Of a stretch of 64,000 bases of DNA, positions 1 to 8,336 are shown piece after piece. A program made the position numbers and the translations under genes. The stretch comes from Nocardioides antri (GTDB lineage: Bacteria > Actinomycetota > Actinomycetes > Propionibacteriales > Nocardioidaceae). The stretch lies in assembly GCF_008373765.1 (NCBI RefSeq), contig NZ_VUJW01000004.1, positions 28,086 through 92,085 of the forward strand. Direction: 5' to 3'. Under the pieces are notes generated by a model that searched no databases, was not told the DNA's origin, and was given only the letters and a program-made list of their open reading frames with translations. How positions within the stretch are numbered: position 1 is the first letter of the stretch; each line of letters begins with the position of its first letter.

Positions 1-2
1 CG

Positions 3-1823
3 CCGCAGGTCTTCGTCGGCATCGGGTACGTCGTGGGCTGGGCCGGCCTCGTCGCCGCCCTGGACCACGAGCTGATCGCCGGCCACGCGCTGGTCGCCCT
101 CGGGGCCGGCATCACGTGGCTGTCGCGCACCGCACTGCCGGTCCGCGCCTGGAGCGTCGGGATCGCCACCGCCGTGGTGTGGAGCGCCACCGCGGCGTAC
201 GGCGTGGTGCTGGCCTTCGCCGAGCCGGACCTCGGCGGGCTGTGGATCGGCGGCTCCGGCTGGTCGCTCCTCGCGTCGGCGGCGACGACGCTGGCCCCCG
301 GCCTGGTCCTCAGGAAGCGCGACCTGCTCATCGGTGGCGCCTCGGTCGGGGCCGTGCTGGTCACGATCGCGCTGGTCGCCCCGGCGGTCGACGAGTCGGC
401 CCGGATCGCCGGTGCCGTGACCCTCGCGGTCACCGCGGCCTGGGTCGCGGCGTACCGGCTCCTCCCGGCGACGCTCCGGATGGTCGCGCTGGCTCCGGCC
501 GCGATCGGCTCCCTCGCCCTCCTCGCCTTCGTCGCGGTCACCTCCGTGGTGGCGCTGGTCCGCATCGCCGGCATCGGCGCCGGCAGCTCGTTCGAGGTCG
601 TGCTGCGGGGGCCCGACCCCGTCACCGAGCCCCTGCTGACGGTCCCGTCGGTCCTGGTGCCGCTCGCCTTCCTCGCCTTCCTGCAGCCGAGGCGCGACGG
701 GCGCACCGGCGCTCCGTGGTGGCAGGCCGGCGCCGTCATCGGTGGTCTCGCGACGGTGATCACGCTGGCGTCGTACGACGTGCCGCTCGCGGTCGTCGTC
801 GGCTGCGTCGGCCTGGTGGCCGTCGGCAGCATGGTGCTCGGCCTCGTGGCCCCTTCGACAGGCTCAGGACAACGCCACGACGGCCGGCAGACCGCCCTCG
901 GGCTGGTCGGGCTCGGCATCGGCGCGGTGGGCATCCTGCTTGCACTGCCGAGCACCCCGGTCGTCGCGGTGGCGTCCGGCATGCTGCTGGGCATCGCCCT
1001 GATCGGGCACTTCCTCGGCCGCACGACCGAGCTGCGTGGCGTCGCGGCCGTCACGCTGTCCCCCGCGCTCGCGGTCCTCGTCTGGACCGCCGGTCTCGCC
1101 AACGATGTCGACGCCGCGTGGCTCGGCATGCCGCTGCTCGCGCTGCTCGGCCTGCTGGCGATCGCCCGGCCGCGGCTCGAGGTCGAGGTGCCGGCGGTCC
1201 TGGTCGCCGTGGCCGCGGTGCCGCCGGCGATCTTCGCCGGCGACGACGCCGGGGGCTCGCTCGCCCTGCACCTGGTCGTCCTGGGCGCCGTGCTGTCGGC
1301 GACCGCCCTGGTCCACGAGTCCCGCCGCATGCTGGTGTGGGTCGCCGTGCCGGTGTTCGCTCTGGCGTCGTGGGTGTGGTTCGGCGACAAGGGCGTCACC
1401 GCGCCGGAGCCCTACACGCTGCCGATCGCCGCGGCCCTGGTCCTCCTCGGCCTGCTGCACCTGCGGCGCCACCCCGACGCGGGCACCGAGGTCGCGCTGC
1501 TCCCCGGCCTCCTGCTCGGCACCCTGCCGTCGCTCGTCTGGGTGCTCGGCGACCCGGTGTCGCTGCGGGCCCTGGCCCTGGGGGCGGCGTGCCTCGTCCT
1601 GACCATCGCGGGCGCCGCGCTGCGGTGGAGCGCGCCGCTGCTGGTCGGCTCGATCGTCGGCTCGGTCGTCGTGCTCCGCGAGATGGGCCCCTACGCCGCC
1701 GATGTCCCGCAGTGGGTCTGGATCGGTCTGGCCGGTGCGCTGCTGACGACGGTCGGCATCACCTGGGAGCGCCGACTGCTCGACGTCCGCAACGCGGTCG
1801 GTGCGATCGGGCGCCTCCGGTGA
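3..1823 (+). CDS. Polytopic membrane protein, 5' end cut off by window
   Basis: The frame is open to the left edge, so the true start lies outside; a GTG at 33 is the first possible start seen. More than 600 residues are visible, almost entirely hydrophobic Ala/Val/Leu-rich helices separated by short charged loops, with well over a dozen likely membrane spans. No catalytic motif is recognisable. It resembles large actinobacterial membrane proteins annotated as SCO7613 C-terminal-domain proteins, but this is a recollection and not a proven match. Bases 851-872 insert the peptide PSTGSGQ, a copy of a short repeat also found in two other genes of this window. It ends 29 bases before tpx and may be transcribed with it. 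Confidence 0.7.
   Translation, partial: PQVFVGIGYVVGWAGLVAALDHELIAGHALVALGAGITWLSRTALPVRAWSVGIATAVVWSATAAYGVVLAFAEPDLGGLWIGGSGWSLLASAATTLAPGLVLRKRDLLIGGASVGAVLVTIALVAPAVDESARIAGAVTLAVTAAWVAAYRLLPATLRMVALAPAAIGSLALLAFVAVTSVVALVRIAGIGAGSSFEVVLRGPDPVTEPLLTVPSVLVPLAFLAFLQPRRDGRTGAPWWQAGAVIGGLATVITLASYDVPLAVVVGCVGLVAVGSMVLGLVAPSTGSGQRHDGRQTALGLVGLGIGAVGILLALPSTPVVAVASGMLLGIALIGHFLGRTTELRGVAAVTLSPALAVLVWTAGLANDVDAAWLGMPLLALLGLLAIARPRLEVEVPAVLVAVAAVPPAIFAGDDAGGSLALHLVVLGAVLSATALVHESRRMLVWVAVPVFALASWVWFGDKGVTAPEPYTLPIAAALVLLGLLHLRRHPDAGTEVALLPGLLLGTLPSLVWVLGDPVSLRALALGAACLVLTIAGAALRWSAPLLVGSIVGSVVVLREMGPYAADVPQWVWIGLAGALLTTVGITWERRLLDVRNAVGAIGRLR
851..872 (+). repeat. Intragenic 22-base repeat, copy 1 (reads PSTGSGQ)
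   Basis: The core CTTCGACAGGCTCAGGACAA is identical to that at 40369-40390 and close to the complement of 8739-8760. Here it lies inside the membrane-protein gene, in a loop between hydrophobic segments, and keeps the reading frame open. Confidence 0.85.
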
Positions 1824-1852
1824 CGATCGGGCGACCTGCTAGGAATGGGCGC

Positions 1853-2344
1853 ATGGCTACCACTGCACTCGGGGGCAACCCCATCACCACCGTCGGCGAG
1901 CTGCCGGCGGTCGGCTCCCCCGCCCCTTCGTTCGAGCTGGTCGGCAACGACTTCAGCGCCGTGAAGCTGCCCGGCGGCACCCGGACCGTCCTCAACATCT
2001 TCCCGAGCATCGCGACCGGCATCTGCTCGGGCAGTGTCCGGAAGTTCAACGAGCTCGCGGCCGGCCTGGACAACACCACCGTCATCTGCGTCTCGAACGA
2101 CCTGCCGTTCGCGCTCGACGCGTTCTGCGGCGCCGAGGGGATCGACAACGTGACGACCGCGTCGGGCTTCCGGTCGAGCTTCGGCGACGACTACGGCGTG
2201 ACGCTGGTCGACGGCAAGTGGGCCGGCCTGCTGGCCCGCTCGATCGTCGTCATCGACGAGGACGGCAATGTCGTCCACACCCAGCTGGTCCCCGAGATCG
2301 CCACCGAGGCCGACTACGACGCGGCCGTCGCAGCCCTCAGCTGA
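1853..2344 (+). CDS. tpx: Thiol peroxidase (Tpx, atypical 2-Cys peroxiredoxin)
   Basis: A 163-residue cytosolic peroxiredoxin that reduces hydrogen peroxide and organic peroxides using thioredoxin. The thioredoxin-fold N-terminus is followed by the peroxidatic motif PSIATGIC, with Cys58 as peroxidatic cysteine, and by FCGAEG with Cys92 as the resolving cysteine, which is the Tpx spacing. The Asp common in the family motif PSIDTxxC is Ala54 here; Thr55 and Arg of the LLARS segment are kept. Start ATG 1853 follows AGGAATG. The last 8 bases overlap the convergent alkyltransferase-like gene. Family identity is firm; the effect of the Asp to Ala change is unknown. Confidence 0.93.
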   Translation: MATTALGGNPITTVGELPAVGSPAPSFELVGNDFSAVKLPGGTRTVLNIFPSIATGICSGSVRKFNELAAGLDNTTVICVSNDLPFALDAFCGAEGIDNVTTASGFRSSFGDDYGVTLVDGKWAGLLARSIVVIDEDGNVVHTQLVPEIATEADYDAAVAALS

Positions 2345-2681
2345 TCCGCTCCACCTCATCCTCCGGCCGGGCCGGGTCCCAGAACGCTTCGCGCATCTGG
2401 ACCCGGCCCGTGCTGCTGCACGGGGTGCCCTCCGCCGCGTAGCGCTCCCGGGCCTCGCCGTCGTGGCTCGGCGGCAGCGAGCCGTCGGCCCGCACCACGC
2501 GCCACCACGGCACCGGGCCGCCGTGGTGCGCCATCACCGACCCGACCTGGCGCGGGCCACCGCCGACGACGGCGGCGATGGCGCCGTACGTCGTGACGCG
2601 GCCGGGCGGGATCTGCTCGACGCACGACAGCACCCGCTCGACGTACTCCTCCTTGGCGGGATCCACCCGGTCATCCTGCAC
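2337..2681 (-). CDS. Alkyltransferase-like protein (MGMT fold without catalytic Cys)
   Basis: A 114-residue protein with the DNA-binding domain of O6-alkylguanine-DNA alkyltransferase: the [13 protein letters not shown] helix-turn-helix entry, PRQVGSVM recognition helix, and the active-site loop. Where MGMT has PCHRV this protein has PWWRV, so Trp59 replaces the alkyl-accepting Cys. That is the signature of alkyltransferase-like (ATL) proteins, which bind O6-alkylguanine and hand it to nucleotide excision repair instead of repairing it themselves. Family knowledge supports the role; binding was not tested. It is transcribed toward tpx and overlaps its 3' end by 8 bases. Start ATG 2681 is the first plausible start. 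Confidence 0.88.
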   Translation of the reverse strand: MQDDRVDPAKEEYVERVLSCVEQIPPGRVTTYGAIAAVVGGGPRQVGSVMAHHGGPVPWWRVVRADGSLPPSHDGEARERYAAEGTPCSSTGRVQMREAFWDPARPEDEVERIS

Positions 2682-2697
2682 CAGGAAACGCCGAGGA

Positions 2698-2717
2698 CCC
2701 CGTCGCTGGCGACGGGG
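2698..2717 (-). terminator. Hairpin downstream of moeZ
   Basis: CCCCGTCG pairs with CGACGGGG around a CTGG loop. It sits between the stop of moeZ and the start of the next minus-strand gene. No T run follows, so this is a GC-rich terminator candidate only. Confidence 0.45.
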
Positions 2718-2841
2718 CCCTCAGGTGCTCCCTCGGTGCGGTGAAACGCTCCAAAGAACCATGGCTCGGCCCGGAGGTGACCCGGGCCCTTGCTGCCCGG
2801 ATCAACGACCGAGACGGGACGCGGGTTACGACCGCGGAGGA

Positions 2842-4080
2842 TCAGTACGCCGGCTGGCTGGGGTCGATCTGGTTGACCCAGGCCACGACCCCGCCACCCA
2901 CGTGGACGGCGTCGGAGTACCCGGCGCCCTTGACGATCGCGAGCGTCTCCGCCGAGCGCACGCCGGTCTTGCAGTGCATCACGATCTGCTTGCCCGAGTC
3001 GACCAGCGGGAGCTTCTCCAGGGCGGACCCGTTCAGGAACTCGGCCTTGGGGATCAGCACCGAGCCGGGGATCTTGTTGATCTCGTACTCGACCGGCTCG
3101 CGCACGTCGACGAGCACGAAGTCGCGGGTGCCCTCCTCGCGCTCCTTGAGCATGTGCTCGAGCTGACCGACGGTGATCGTCGAGTCGGCGGCCGCGTCCG
3201 CGGCCTCCTCCGAGATCGCGCCGCAGAAGTAGTCGTAGTCGATGAGCTCGGTGACGGTCGGGTTCTCGCCGCAGAGCGCGCAGCTGGGGTCCTTGCGGAC
3301 CTTCAGCTTGCGGTACTCCATCTCGAGGGCGTCGTAGATCATCAGCTTGCCGACGAGCGGATCGCCGACGCCGGTCAGCATCTTGATCGCCTCGTTGACC
3401 TGGATCGAGCCGATGCTGGCGCACAGCACGCCGAGCACGCCGCCCTCGGCGCAGCTCGGCACCATGCCGGGCGGCGGGGGCTCGGGGTAGAGGCAGCGGT
3501 AGCAGGGAGCGTCAGCGACCGAATCAAAACCGGCGTCCTCCTTGCGGCGGAGCCGCGGGGCGAAGACCGATGCTTGGCCGTCGAAGCGGTAGATCGAGCC
3601 CCAGACGTAGGGGATCCCGAGGAAGTACGCCGCGTCGTTGACCAGGTAGCGCGTCGCGAAGTTGTCGGTGCCGTCGACGATGAGGTCGTAGCCCTTGAAG
3701 ATCTCGAACACGTTGTCGTTGTCGAGCCGCTCGGGGTGGACGATCACGTTGACGTAGGGGTTGATCTCCGCGACGGAGTCCTTGGCCGAGTCCGCCTTCG
3801 GGCGGCCGATGTCGGACTGGCCGTGGATGATCTGGCGCTGCAGGTTGGACTCGTCGACCTCGTCGAACTCGACGATGCCGAGCGTGCCGACGCCCGCCGC
3901 GGCGAGGTACATCAGCGCCGGGCTGCCAAGGCCCCCGGCCCCGATCACCAGCACCTTGGCGTTCTTGAGCCGCTTCTGCCCGGCCATGCCCACGTCGGGG
4001 ATGATCAGGTGGCGGCTGTAGCGACGGACCTCGTCGATGGTCAGCTCGGCGGCCGGCTCGACCAGCGGCGGATAGCTCAC
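2842..4080 (-). CDS. moeZ: Adenylyltransferase/sulfurtransferase MoeZ (ThiF + rhodanese)
   Basis: A 412-residue two-domain enzyme that adenylates the C-terminal Gly of small sulfur carriers (MoaD, CysO type) and then transfers sulfur to form a thiocarboxylate for molybdopterin or cysteine synthesis. The N-terminal ThiF/MoeB domain shows GAGGLGSP nucleotide binding, the NLQRQIIH loop, DGTDNF, and two zinc CxxC pairs (PCYRC and SCALC). The C-terminal rhodanese domain has the active loop CKTGVRS with Cys370. Start is GTG 4080 with GAGGAG about 10 bases upstream; the reading frame stays open further upstream but has no homologous sequence there. Orthologue position matches mycobacterial moeZ beside a tetR and DUF3107 gene. 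Confidence 0.93.
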   Translation of the reverse strand: MSYPPLVEPAAELTIDEVRRYSRHLIIPDVGMAGQKRLKNAKVLVIGAGGLGSPALMYLAAAGVGTLGIVEFDEVDESNLQRQIIHGQSDIGRPKADSAKDSVAEINPYVNVIVHPERLDNDNVFEIFKGYDLIVDGTDNFATRYLVNDAAYFLGIPYVWGSIYRFDGQASVFAPRLRRKEDAGFDSVADAPCYRCLYPEPPPPGMVPSCAEGGVLGVLCASIGSIQVNEAIKMLTGVGDPLVGKLMIYDALEMEYRKLKVRKDPSCALCGENPTVTELIDYDYFCGAISEEAADAAADSTITVGQLEHMLKEREEGTRDFVLVDVREPVEYEINKIPGSVLIPKAEFLNGSALEKLPLVDSGKQIVMHCKTGVRSAETLAIVKGAGYSDAVHVGGGVVAWVNQIDPSQPAY

Positions 4081-4242
4081 GGTGGTGCTCCTCGTGGGAT
4101 TCTCGGGGTGGCCGCGGTCGGCGGCCGTCAGGGAACAACATCGATGTCGGTGCTCGTGTTCCCGGCCTTCCATGGTCCCTCCCCCGCCCCGACCGACCCC
4201 GACACGTCCCGTCATCCGGACCCGGCCCCTCCCCGACGCCGT

Positions 4243-4258
4243 CCTACTCGGGAGTAGG
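4243..4258. promoter_or_regulatory. Palindromic operator upstream of tetR
   Basis: CCTACTC-GG-GAGTAGG, two perfect 7-base arms, ends 8 bases before the GTG start of the TetR gene and lies in the divergent spacer to moeZ. Position suggests autoregulation by the TetR protein. Inference from symmetry and position. Confidence 0.6.
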
Positions 4259-4266
4259 CTCGGCGC

Positions 4267-4902
4267 GTGGTCAGCAGGTCGTACGACGTCGAGGACCCCC
4301 GCCGCCCCCGCGGGGTCCGGTTGCCGCGCCGTGAGCGCCGCGCCCAGCTCCTCTCCTCCGCGCTCGAGGTCTTCGTCGCCCAGGGCTACCACGCCGCCGC
4401 GATGGACGACATCGCCGAGCGCGCGGGCGTCTCGAAACCGGTGCTCTACCAGCACTTCCCCGGCAAGCTCGAGCTCTACCTCGCGCTGCTCGACGAGGCG
4501 TGCGACACGATCATCGCCAACTGCCGGGCGGCGCTGGAGTCCACCACCGACAACAAGCAGCGCGTCGCCGCGACGATGGAGGCGTTCTTCGGCTACGTCG
4601 CACACGACGCCGGGGCGTTCCGACTGGTCTTCGAGTCCGACCTCACCAGCGAGCCTGCCGTCCGCGACCACGTGGACCGGGTCACCACCGAGTGCGCCGA
4701 CATGATCACCGAGGTGATCCGCGAGGACACCAACCTGCCGACGTCCGCGTCGCGGCTGCTGGCCGTCTCCCTGGTCGGCATGGCCCAGGTGAGCGCCCGC
4801 TTCTGGCTGACCGACTCCGGCGGGCTCGAGCGGGAGCAGGCGGTCGCCCTCGTGTCGGGCCTGGCATGGCGCGGCATCCGGGGCTATCCGCTGACCGACT
4901 AG
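4267..4902 (+). CDS. TetR family transcriptional regulator next to moeZ
   Basis: A 211-residue TetR protein. The helix-turn-helix is at about residues 20-65 (VFVAQGYHAAAMDDIAERAG then VSKPVLYQHFPGKLELY), followed by an all-helical ligand and dimer domain. Start GTG 4267 lies directly behind a 16-base palindrome, so leader space is very short and the transcript could be leaderless. Gene order moeZ (divergent), tetR, DUF3107 matches M. tuberculosis Rv3206c-Rv3208-Rv3208A, which makes it the likely orthologue of Rv3208. Ligand unknown. Confidence 0.9.
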   Translation: MVSRSYDVEDPRRPRGVRLPRRERRAQLLSSALEVFVAQGYHAAAMDDIAERAGVSKPVLYQHFPGKLELYLALLDEACDTIIANCRAALESTTDNKQRVAATMEAFFGYVAHDAGAFRLVFESDLTSEPAVRDHVDRVTTECADMITEVIREDTNLPTSASRLLAVSLVGMAQVSARFWLTDSGGLEREQAVALVSGLAWRGIRGYPLTD

Positions 4903-4952
4903 TCTCGAGAGCGATGGCGTCCTGGACGCCCGGACGACAGAAGGAGAGGGCC

Positions 4953-5174
4953 GTGGAGGTCAAGATCGGCGTGCAGAACGCCTCCCGGGAGCTGACCGTC
5001 GAGACCGACGAGTCCACCGACGCGATCGAGAAGCTCGTGACCGAGGCGATCGGCTCCGGCGGTGTGCTCGTCCTCACCGACCACAAGGGCCAGCGCACCG
5101 TCGTGCCCGCCGACAAGCTCGCCTACGTCCACATCGGGCGCAGCGTCGCCGGCCAGGTGGGCTTCCGCAGCTGA
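4953..5174 (+). CDS. DUF3107 family small protein (TB9.4-like)
   Basis: A 73-residue protein beginning VEVKIGVQNASREL and ending VGFRS. It is the actinobacterial DUF3107 family, called TB9.4 in M. tuberculosis, function unknown. The start GTG 4953 has AAGGAGAGGG three bases upstream, a strong ribosome site. It sits 50 bases behind tetR and is likely co-transcribed. The fold appears alpha-beta with no cysteine and no membrane segment. A longer frame upstream overlaps tetR and is rejected. Confidence 0.88.
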   Translation: MEVKIGVQNASRELTVETDESTDAIEKLVTEAIGSGGVLVLTDHKGQRTVVPADKLAYVHIGRSVAGQVGFRS

Positions 5175-5255
5175 TCGGCTCGTAGGGAACTCATCGGCCG
5201 CTCCCAGCCGTTCCTCAGGAAGCGCGGGCAGTGTTGCCCGGGGAAGGTGAGGGAC

Positions 5256-6065
5256 ATGCTGCAGTTCCGCTTCGACGCCGAGAGCGACACGGGTCGCCAC
5301 CGCGACAACAACGAGGACGCCGGCTTCGCCGGTCCCTACCTGCTGTGCGTCGCCGACGGCGTGGGTGGTGCTGCTGCCGGTGAGGTGGCGTCCGCCACGA
5401 CGTCGTACGTCGTCAGCGCCCGCGCGCTCGCGAGTCCCGGCCACGACCCGCTGCGGCTGCTCGCGGCCGCAGCCGAGGAGGCGCACCAGCAGCTCGCCCT
5501 CGGGGTCGACGCCGACACCCGGCGGATCGGGATGGCGACCACGCTGACCGCCATCCTCACCAACGGCGTGCAGACCGCGCTCGCCCACGTCGGCGACTCG
5601 CGCGCGTACCTCCTGCGGGACGGCGGGTTCACCCAGCTCACCCACGACCACACGCTGGTGCAGGCGATGGTCGACGCCGGCCGGCTGACGCCGGCCGAGG
5701 CCGCTGCCTCTCAGCTCCGCAACGTCGTGCTCCAGGCCATCGACGCGACCAGCACACCGACCCCCGACCTGCTGTGGCTCGACCTGCGCCCCGGCGACCG
5801 GCTGCTGCTGTGCAGCGACGGCCTCAGCGACGTCCTGTCCGAGGCCGCCATCGCAGCGGTGCTCTCCGTGCCCTCGCTCCGGCTCGCGACGCGCAACCTC
5901 GTCCAGGCTGCGCTCGACGGCGGCTCCCACGACAACGTCACCGCGATCGTCGCCGACGTCGTCGACGAGCCCGCGGTCGTCGGCACCGGCTCAGTGCTCG
6001 GCGCCGGGGCCGACCTGGCCAACGTGGTCGACCCGACAGCCGTCCGCCGGCTGCGGTCGGCCTGA
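5256..6065 (+). CDS. PP2C-family serine/threonine protein phosphatase
   Basis: A 269-residue metal-dependent phosphatase made of a single PP2C domain without a membrane anchor. Motifs in order: TGRHRDNNED, the metal-binding ADGVGG (Asp34), GMATTLTAIL, HVGDSRAYLL, LCSDGLSD and HDNVTAIV. It would dephosphorylate Ser/Thr phosphoproteins, opposing Hanks-type kinases; no kinase gene is in the window. ATG 5256 is chosen over GTG 5247 because GGTGAGG is correctly spaced only from the ATG. It is shorter than PstP-type phosphatases, which carry a transmembrane segment, so it is a soluble paralogue. Confidence 0.9.
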   Translation: MLQFRFDAESDTGRHRDNNEDAGFAGPYLLCVADGVGGAAAGEVASATTSYVVSARALASPGHDPLRLLAAAAEEAHQQLALGVDADTRRIGMATTLTAILTNGVQTALAHVGDSRAYLLRDGGFTQLTHDHTLVQAMVDAGRLTPAEAAASQLRNVVLQAIDATSTPTPDLLWLDLRPGDRLLLCSDGLSDVLSEAAIAAVLSVPSLRLATRNLVQAALDGGSHDNVTAIVADVVDEPAVVGTGSVLGAGADLANVVDPTAVRRLRSA

Positions 6066-6107
6066 AAGTATGTCGCGACTGTCCCCTGCCGGTCCTAGAC
6101 TGGAGGC

Positions 6108-6446
6108 ATGACCACATCGTCGTACGAGTACGCACGCCTCTGGGTGCCGCTCTACGACAACACCACGCTCTCCGTCGCACGCCCGGTCTTCCTGCTCGAG
6201 GCCGCCGACGGGTTCGAGGGCATCGTCGCCGAGAAGAACACCACGCTCATCGGCGTGCTCAACGAGTTCGGCCGCGAGGGGTGGCGGATCGACACCACGC
6301 CGATCCGGGTGACCGCCCCCTCCCCCGAGTTCCAGCTGCTCATCGACGCCACCCTCGACGAGGTCGACGGCGGCTCCCTCAGCGAGGCCGACTCCGGCGC
6401 CGTCAACGAGTTCGACGTCTACGGGATGCGCCGGCAGCTGACCTGA
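6108..6446 (+). CDS. Small protein with DUF4177-like motif
   Basis: A 112-residue soluble protein of unknown function. It starts with a Y-E-Y-A-R beta strand and contains LNEFGREGWRI near residues 51-61, which resembles the LNELGxEGWEL core of DUF4177 proteins; the match is by eye. Nothing catalytic is seen. It lies 42 bases after the phosphatase gene and converges on the LigD-type polymerase gene with a 4-base gap. Confidence 0.7.
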   Translation: MTTSSYEYARLWVPLYDNTTLSVARPVFLLEAADGFEGIVAEKNTTLIGVLNEFGREGWRIDTTPIRVTAPSPEFQLLIDATLDEVDGGSLSEADSGAVNEFDVYGMRRQLT

Positions 6447-6450
6447 CCGG

Positions 6451-7350
6451 TCACTCGGCGGCGAACAGGTCGCCGTGGTCCTCCACGCGCTGGAGCACCT
6501 CGCCCATCGAGAACTGCTCGAGCCCGAGCTCGTCCTCGGCGCCGGCCTCGACCTCCTCCCAGGTCAGCGGCGTCGCCACGGTGGGACGGTCGCGGCCGCG
6601 GAGGGAGTACGGCGAGATGGTGGTCTTCGAGCCGGCGTTCTGGGACCAGTCGATGAAGACCTTGCCGCGCCGGCGTGCCTTCGTCATGGTCGCGGTGATC
6701 AGCGCCGGGTGGGTCGAGGCGAGCTCCTCGGCGACCTCCTTCGCCACGCCGCTCACCTCGTCGGACGGGAGGTACGACGACAGGTCGGCGTAGAGGTGGA
6801 GCCCCTTGCTCCCGCTCGTCACCGGCCGGGCGTCGAGCCCGCGGGCCGAGAGCGCCTTCCGCGCGTGGAGCGCCACCTGGCAGCACTCGTGGAGCCCGGC
6901 CGGCTCCCCCGGGTCGAGGTCGACGACGAGCCGGTCGGCACCGAGCGGCTCGCCGGAGTCGTCGACGGTCCACTGGTGCACGTGCAGCTCGAGTGCCGCC
7001 AGGTTGACCATCCACATCAGCGTGGCGAGGTCCTCGACGATCGGGAACACCAGGGTGTCGCCGTGGCGGCTCGGGCCGCGCGAGCCGGTGGTCGGCACCT
7101 CGGCCGTGCGCACCCAGGAGGGCGTGCCGGCAGGTGCGTTCTTCTCGAAGAAGCTCATCGTCTGCACGCCGTGCGGCCACCGGATCCGGGTGACCGGCCG
7201 GCCGGCGAGGTGCGGCAGCAGCACCGGCGCGATCCGGGCGTAGTAGTCGAGCACCTCGCCCTTCGTGGTGCCGGTCGCCGGGTAGAGCACCTTCTCCAGG
7301 TTGCTCAGCTTGAGGGTGCGTCCCTCGACGTCGACGTGGACCTCGCTCAC
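6451..7350 (-). CDS. ligD: LigD-type NHEJ polymerase/primase domain protein
   Basis: A 299-residue stand-alone archaeo-eukaryotic-primase-like polymerase as found in LigD. Visible motifs: the N-terminal LSNLEKVLYPATGTTK, the catalytic DLDPGE (metal-binding DxD), SGSKGLHLYADL, and WSQNAGSKTTISPYS near the end. In bacterial non-homologous end joining this domain fills gaps and adds nucleotides, with a preference for ribonucleotides. The GTG start overlaps the stop of the upstream ligase gene as GTGA, so the two are translationally coupled. Unlike fused LigD proteins, the ligase is separate and no 3'-phosphoesterase domain is present. Confidence 0.9.
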   Translation of the reverse strand: MSEVHVDVEGRTLKLSNLEKVLYPATGTTKGEVLDYYARIAPVLLPHLAGRPVTRIRWPHGVQTMSFFEKNAPAGTPSWVRTAEVPTTGSRGPSRHGDTLVFPIVEDLATLMWMVNLAALELHVHQWTVDDSGEPLGADRLVVDLDPGEPAGLHECCQVALHARKALSARGLDARPVTSGSKGLHLYADLSSYLPSDEVSGVAKEVAEELASTHPALITATMTKARRRGKVFIDWSQNAGSKTTISPYSLRGRDRPTVATPLTWEEVEAGAEDELGLEQFSMGEVLQRVEDHGDLFAAE

Positions 7351-8279
7351 GGTGCCCCCAGGTCTTCGGGTGTCAGATCGCTCCGCAGCCCTTGGTACGA
7401 CGGCTGCCGGAGCCGGTCGTAGCCGGCGCCATGGGTGTCGACGTCCACGACCAGCACCGGCTCCAGCCAGACCGTCCCCTGCGCGTCGACGCGCGGCACC
7501 TCGTCGGCGAACGGGCTGGTGGCGCGGCCCAGCGGTGCCACCACCTCGGCCAGGACCCGGGACTGCTTGGGCCCGATCCCGCTGCCCACCCGCCCACGGT
7601 AGAGCAGGCCCTGCGGGGTGGGCTCGCCGACCAGCAGGGAGGCCAGGTGGGTGCCGCCGGTCTGCGGCCGCCACCCGCCCACGACGTACGACGCCCGGTG
7701 GCGGTGCGCGAACTTCAGCCAGTGCTGGGTGCGCTCCCCCGGCCGGTAGCGCGAGTCGCGCCGCTTGCTGACGATGCCCTCGAGCCCCTGCCCCCGGGTG
7801 GCGTCGAACAGCATGCTGCCGTCGTCGTACGTGCTCGGCACCTGCCAGCCGGAGCCGCCCAGGTCGAGCGCCTCCAGCCGGGCGCGGCGCTCGTCGAGCG
7901 GGAGCCGGGTGAGGTCGTCGCCGTCGTGGCGGAGCAGGTCGAAGACCATGAACGTGGCAGGGGTCCGCTCGGCGAGCCGGGCGACGGTCGCGGTCTTGCG
8001 GACGTGGATCCGCTCGGCGAGCACCCGGAAGTCCGGCAGGCCGCGCTCGTTGAGGGCGATGATCTCGCCGTCGACGACCAGGTCGGGGTGGTCGGGCGGC
8101 GTGGCCAGCTCAGGCCAGGCGCCCGTGATGTCGTTGCCGTTGCGACTGGTCAGCCGCACCGTGGAGGAACCGACGGTCGCGAGGGCGCGGACGCCGTCCC
8201 ACTTCACCTCGTGGCACCAGTCGTCGCCGCTCGGCACGTGCGCGCCGGCGGTGGCGAGCATCGGCAGAAGTATCGGCAC
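7347..8279 (-). CDS. ATP-dependent DNA ligase (LigD/LigC type)
   Basis: A 310-residue ATP-dependent DNA ligase with nucleotidyltransferase and OB-fold domains. Motif I is EVKWDGVR with Lys26 as the AMP-accepting lysine; VVDGEIIAL, EGIVSKRRDSRY and HWLKF are the later adenylation motifs. It would seal broken ends in the Ku pathway together with the polymerase encoded by the next gene. Start GTG 8279 is taken; an ATG seven codons in is possible. The upstream 39 bases hold a palindromic repeat shared with the region after ku. Confidence 0.9.
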   Translation of the reverse strand: MPILLPMLATAGAHVPSGDDWCHEVKWDGVRALATVGSSTVRLTSRNGNDITGAWPELATPPDHPDLVVDGEIIALNERGLPDFRVLAERIHVRKTATVARLAERTPATFMVFDLLRHDGDDLTRLPLDERRARLEALDLGGSGWQVPSTYDDGSMLFDATRGQGLEGIVSKRRDSRYRPGERTQHWLKFAHRHRASYVVGGWRPQTGGTHLASLLVGEPTPQGLLYRGRVGSGIGPKQSRVLAEVVAPLGRATSPFADEVPRVDAQGTVWLEPVLVVDVDTHGAGYDRLRQPSYQGLRSDLTPEDLGAP

Positions 8280-8300
8280 CGGCCAATCATGACGTGGGCG

Positions 8301-8336
8301 GTGGTTGAGGTGCGAGCGCTAGCGAGCCTCGAAACC
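8301..8336. repeat. REP-like palindromic repeat, copy 1
   Basis: Begins GTGGTTGAGGTGCGAGCGCT and ends GCGAGCCTCGAAACC, an imperfect inverted repeat with central AGCGCT. Three relatives lie at 10495-10830. Its right part encodes the last residues GFEAR and the stop codon of the minus-strand oxidase gene. Confidence 0.85.

Noticed and set aside
4081-4671. N-terminal extension of moeZ by about 200 residues
   Set aside because: The extension is antisense to tetR and the conserved MoeB N-terminus begins right after GTG 4080.
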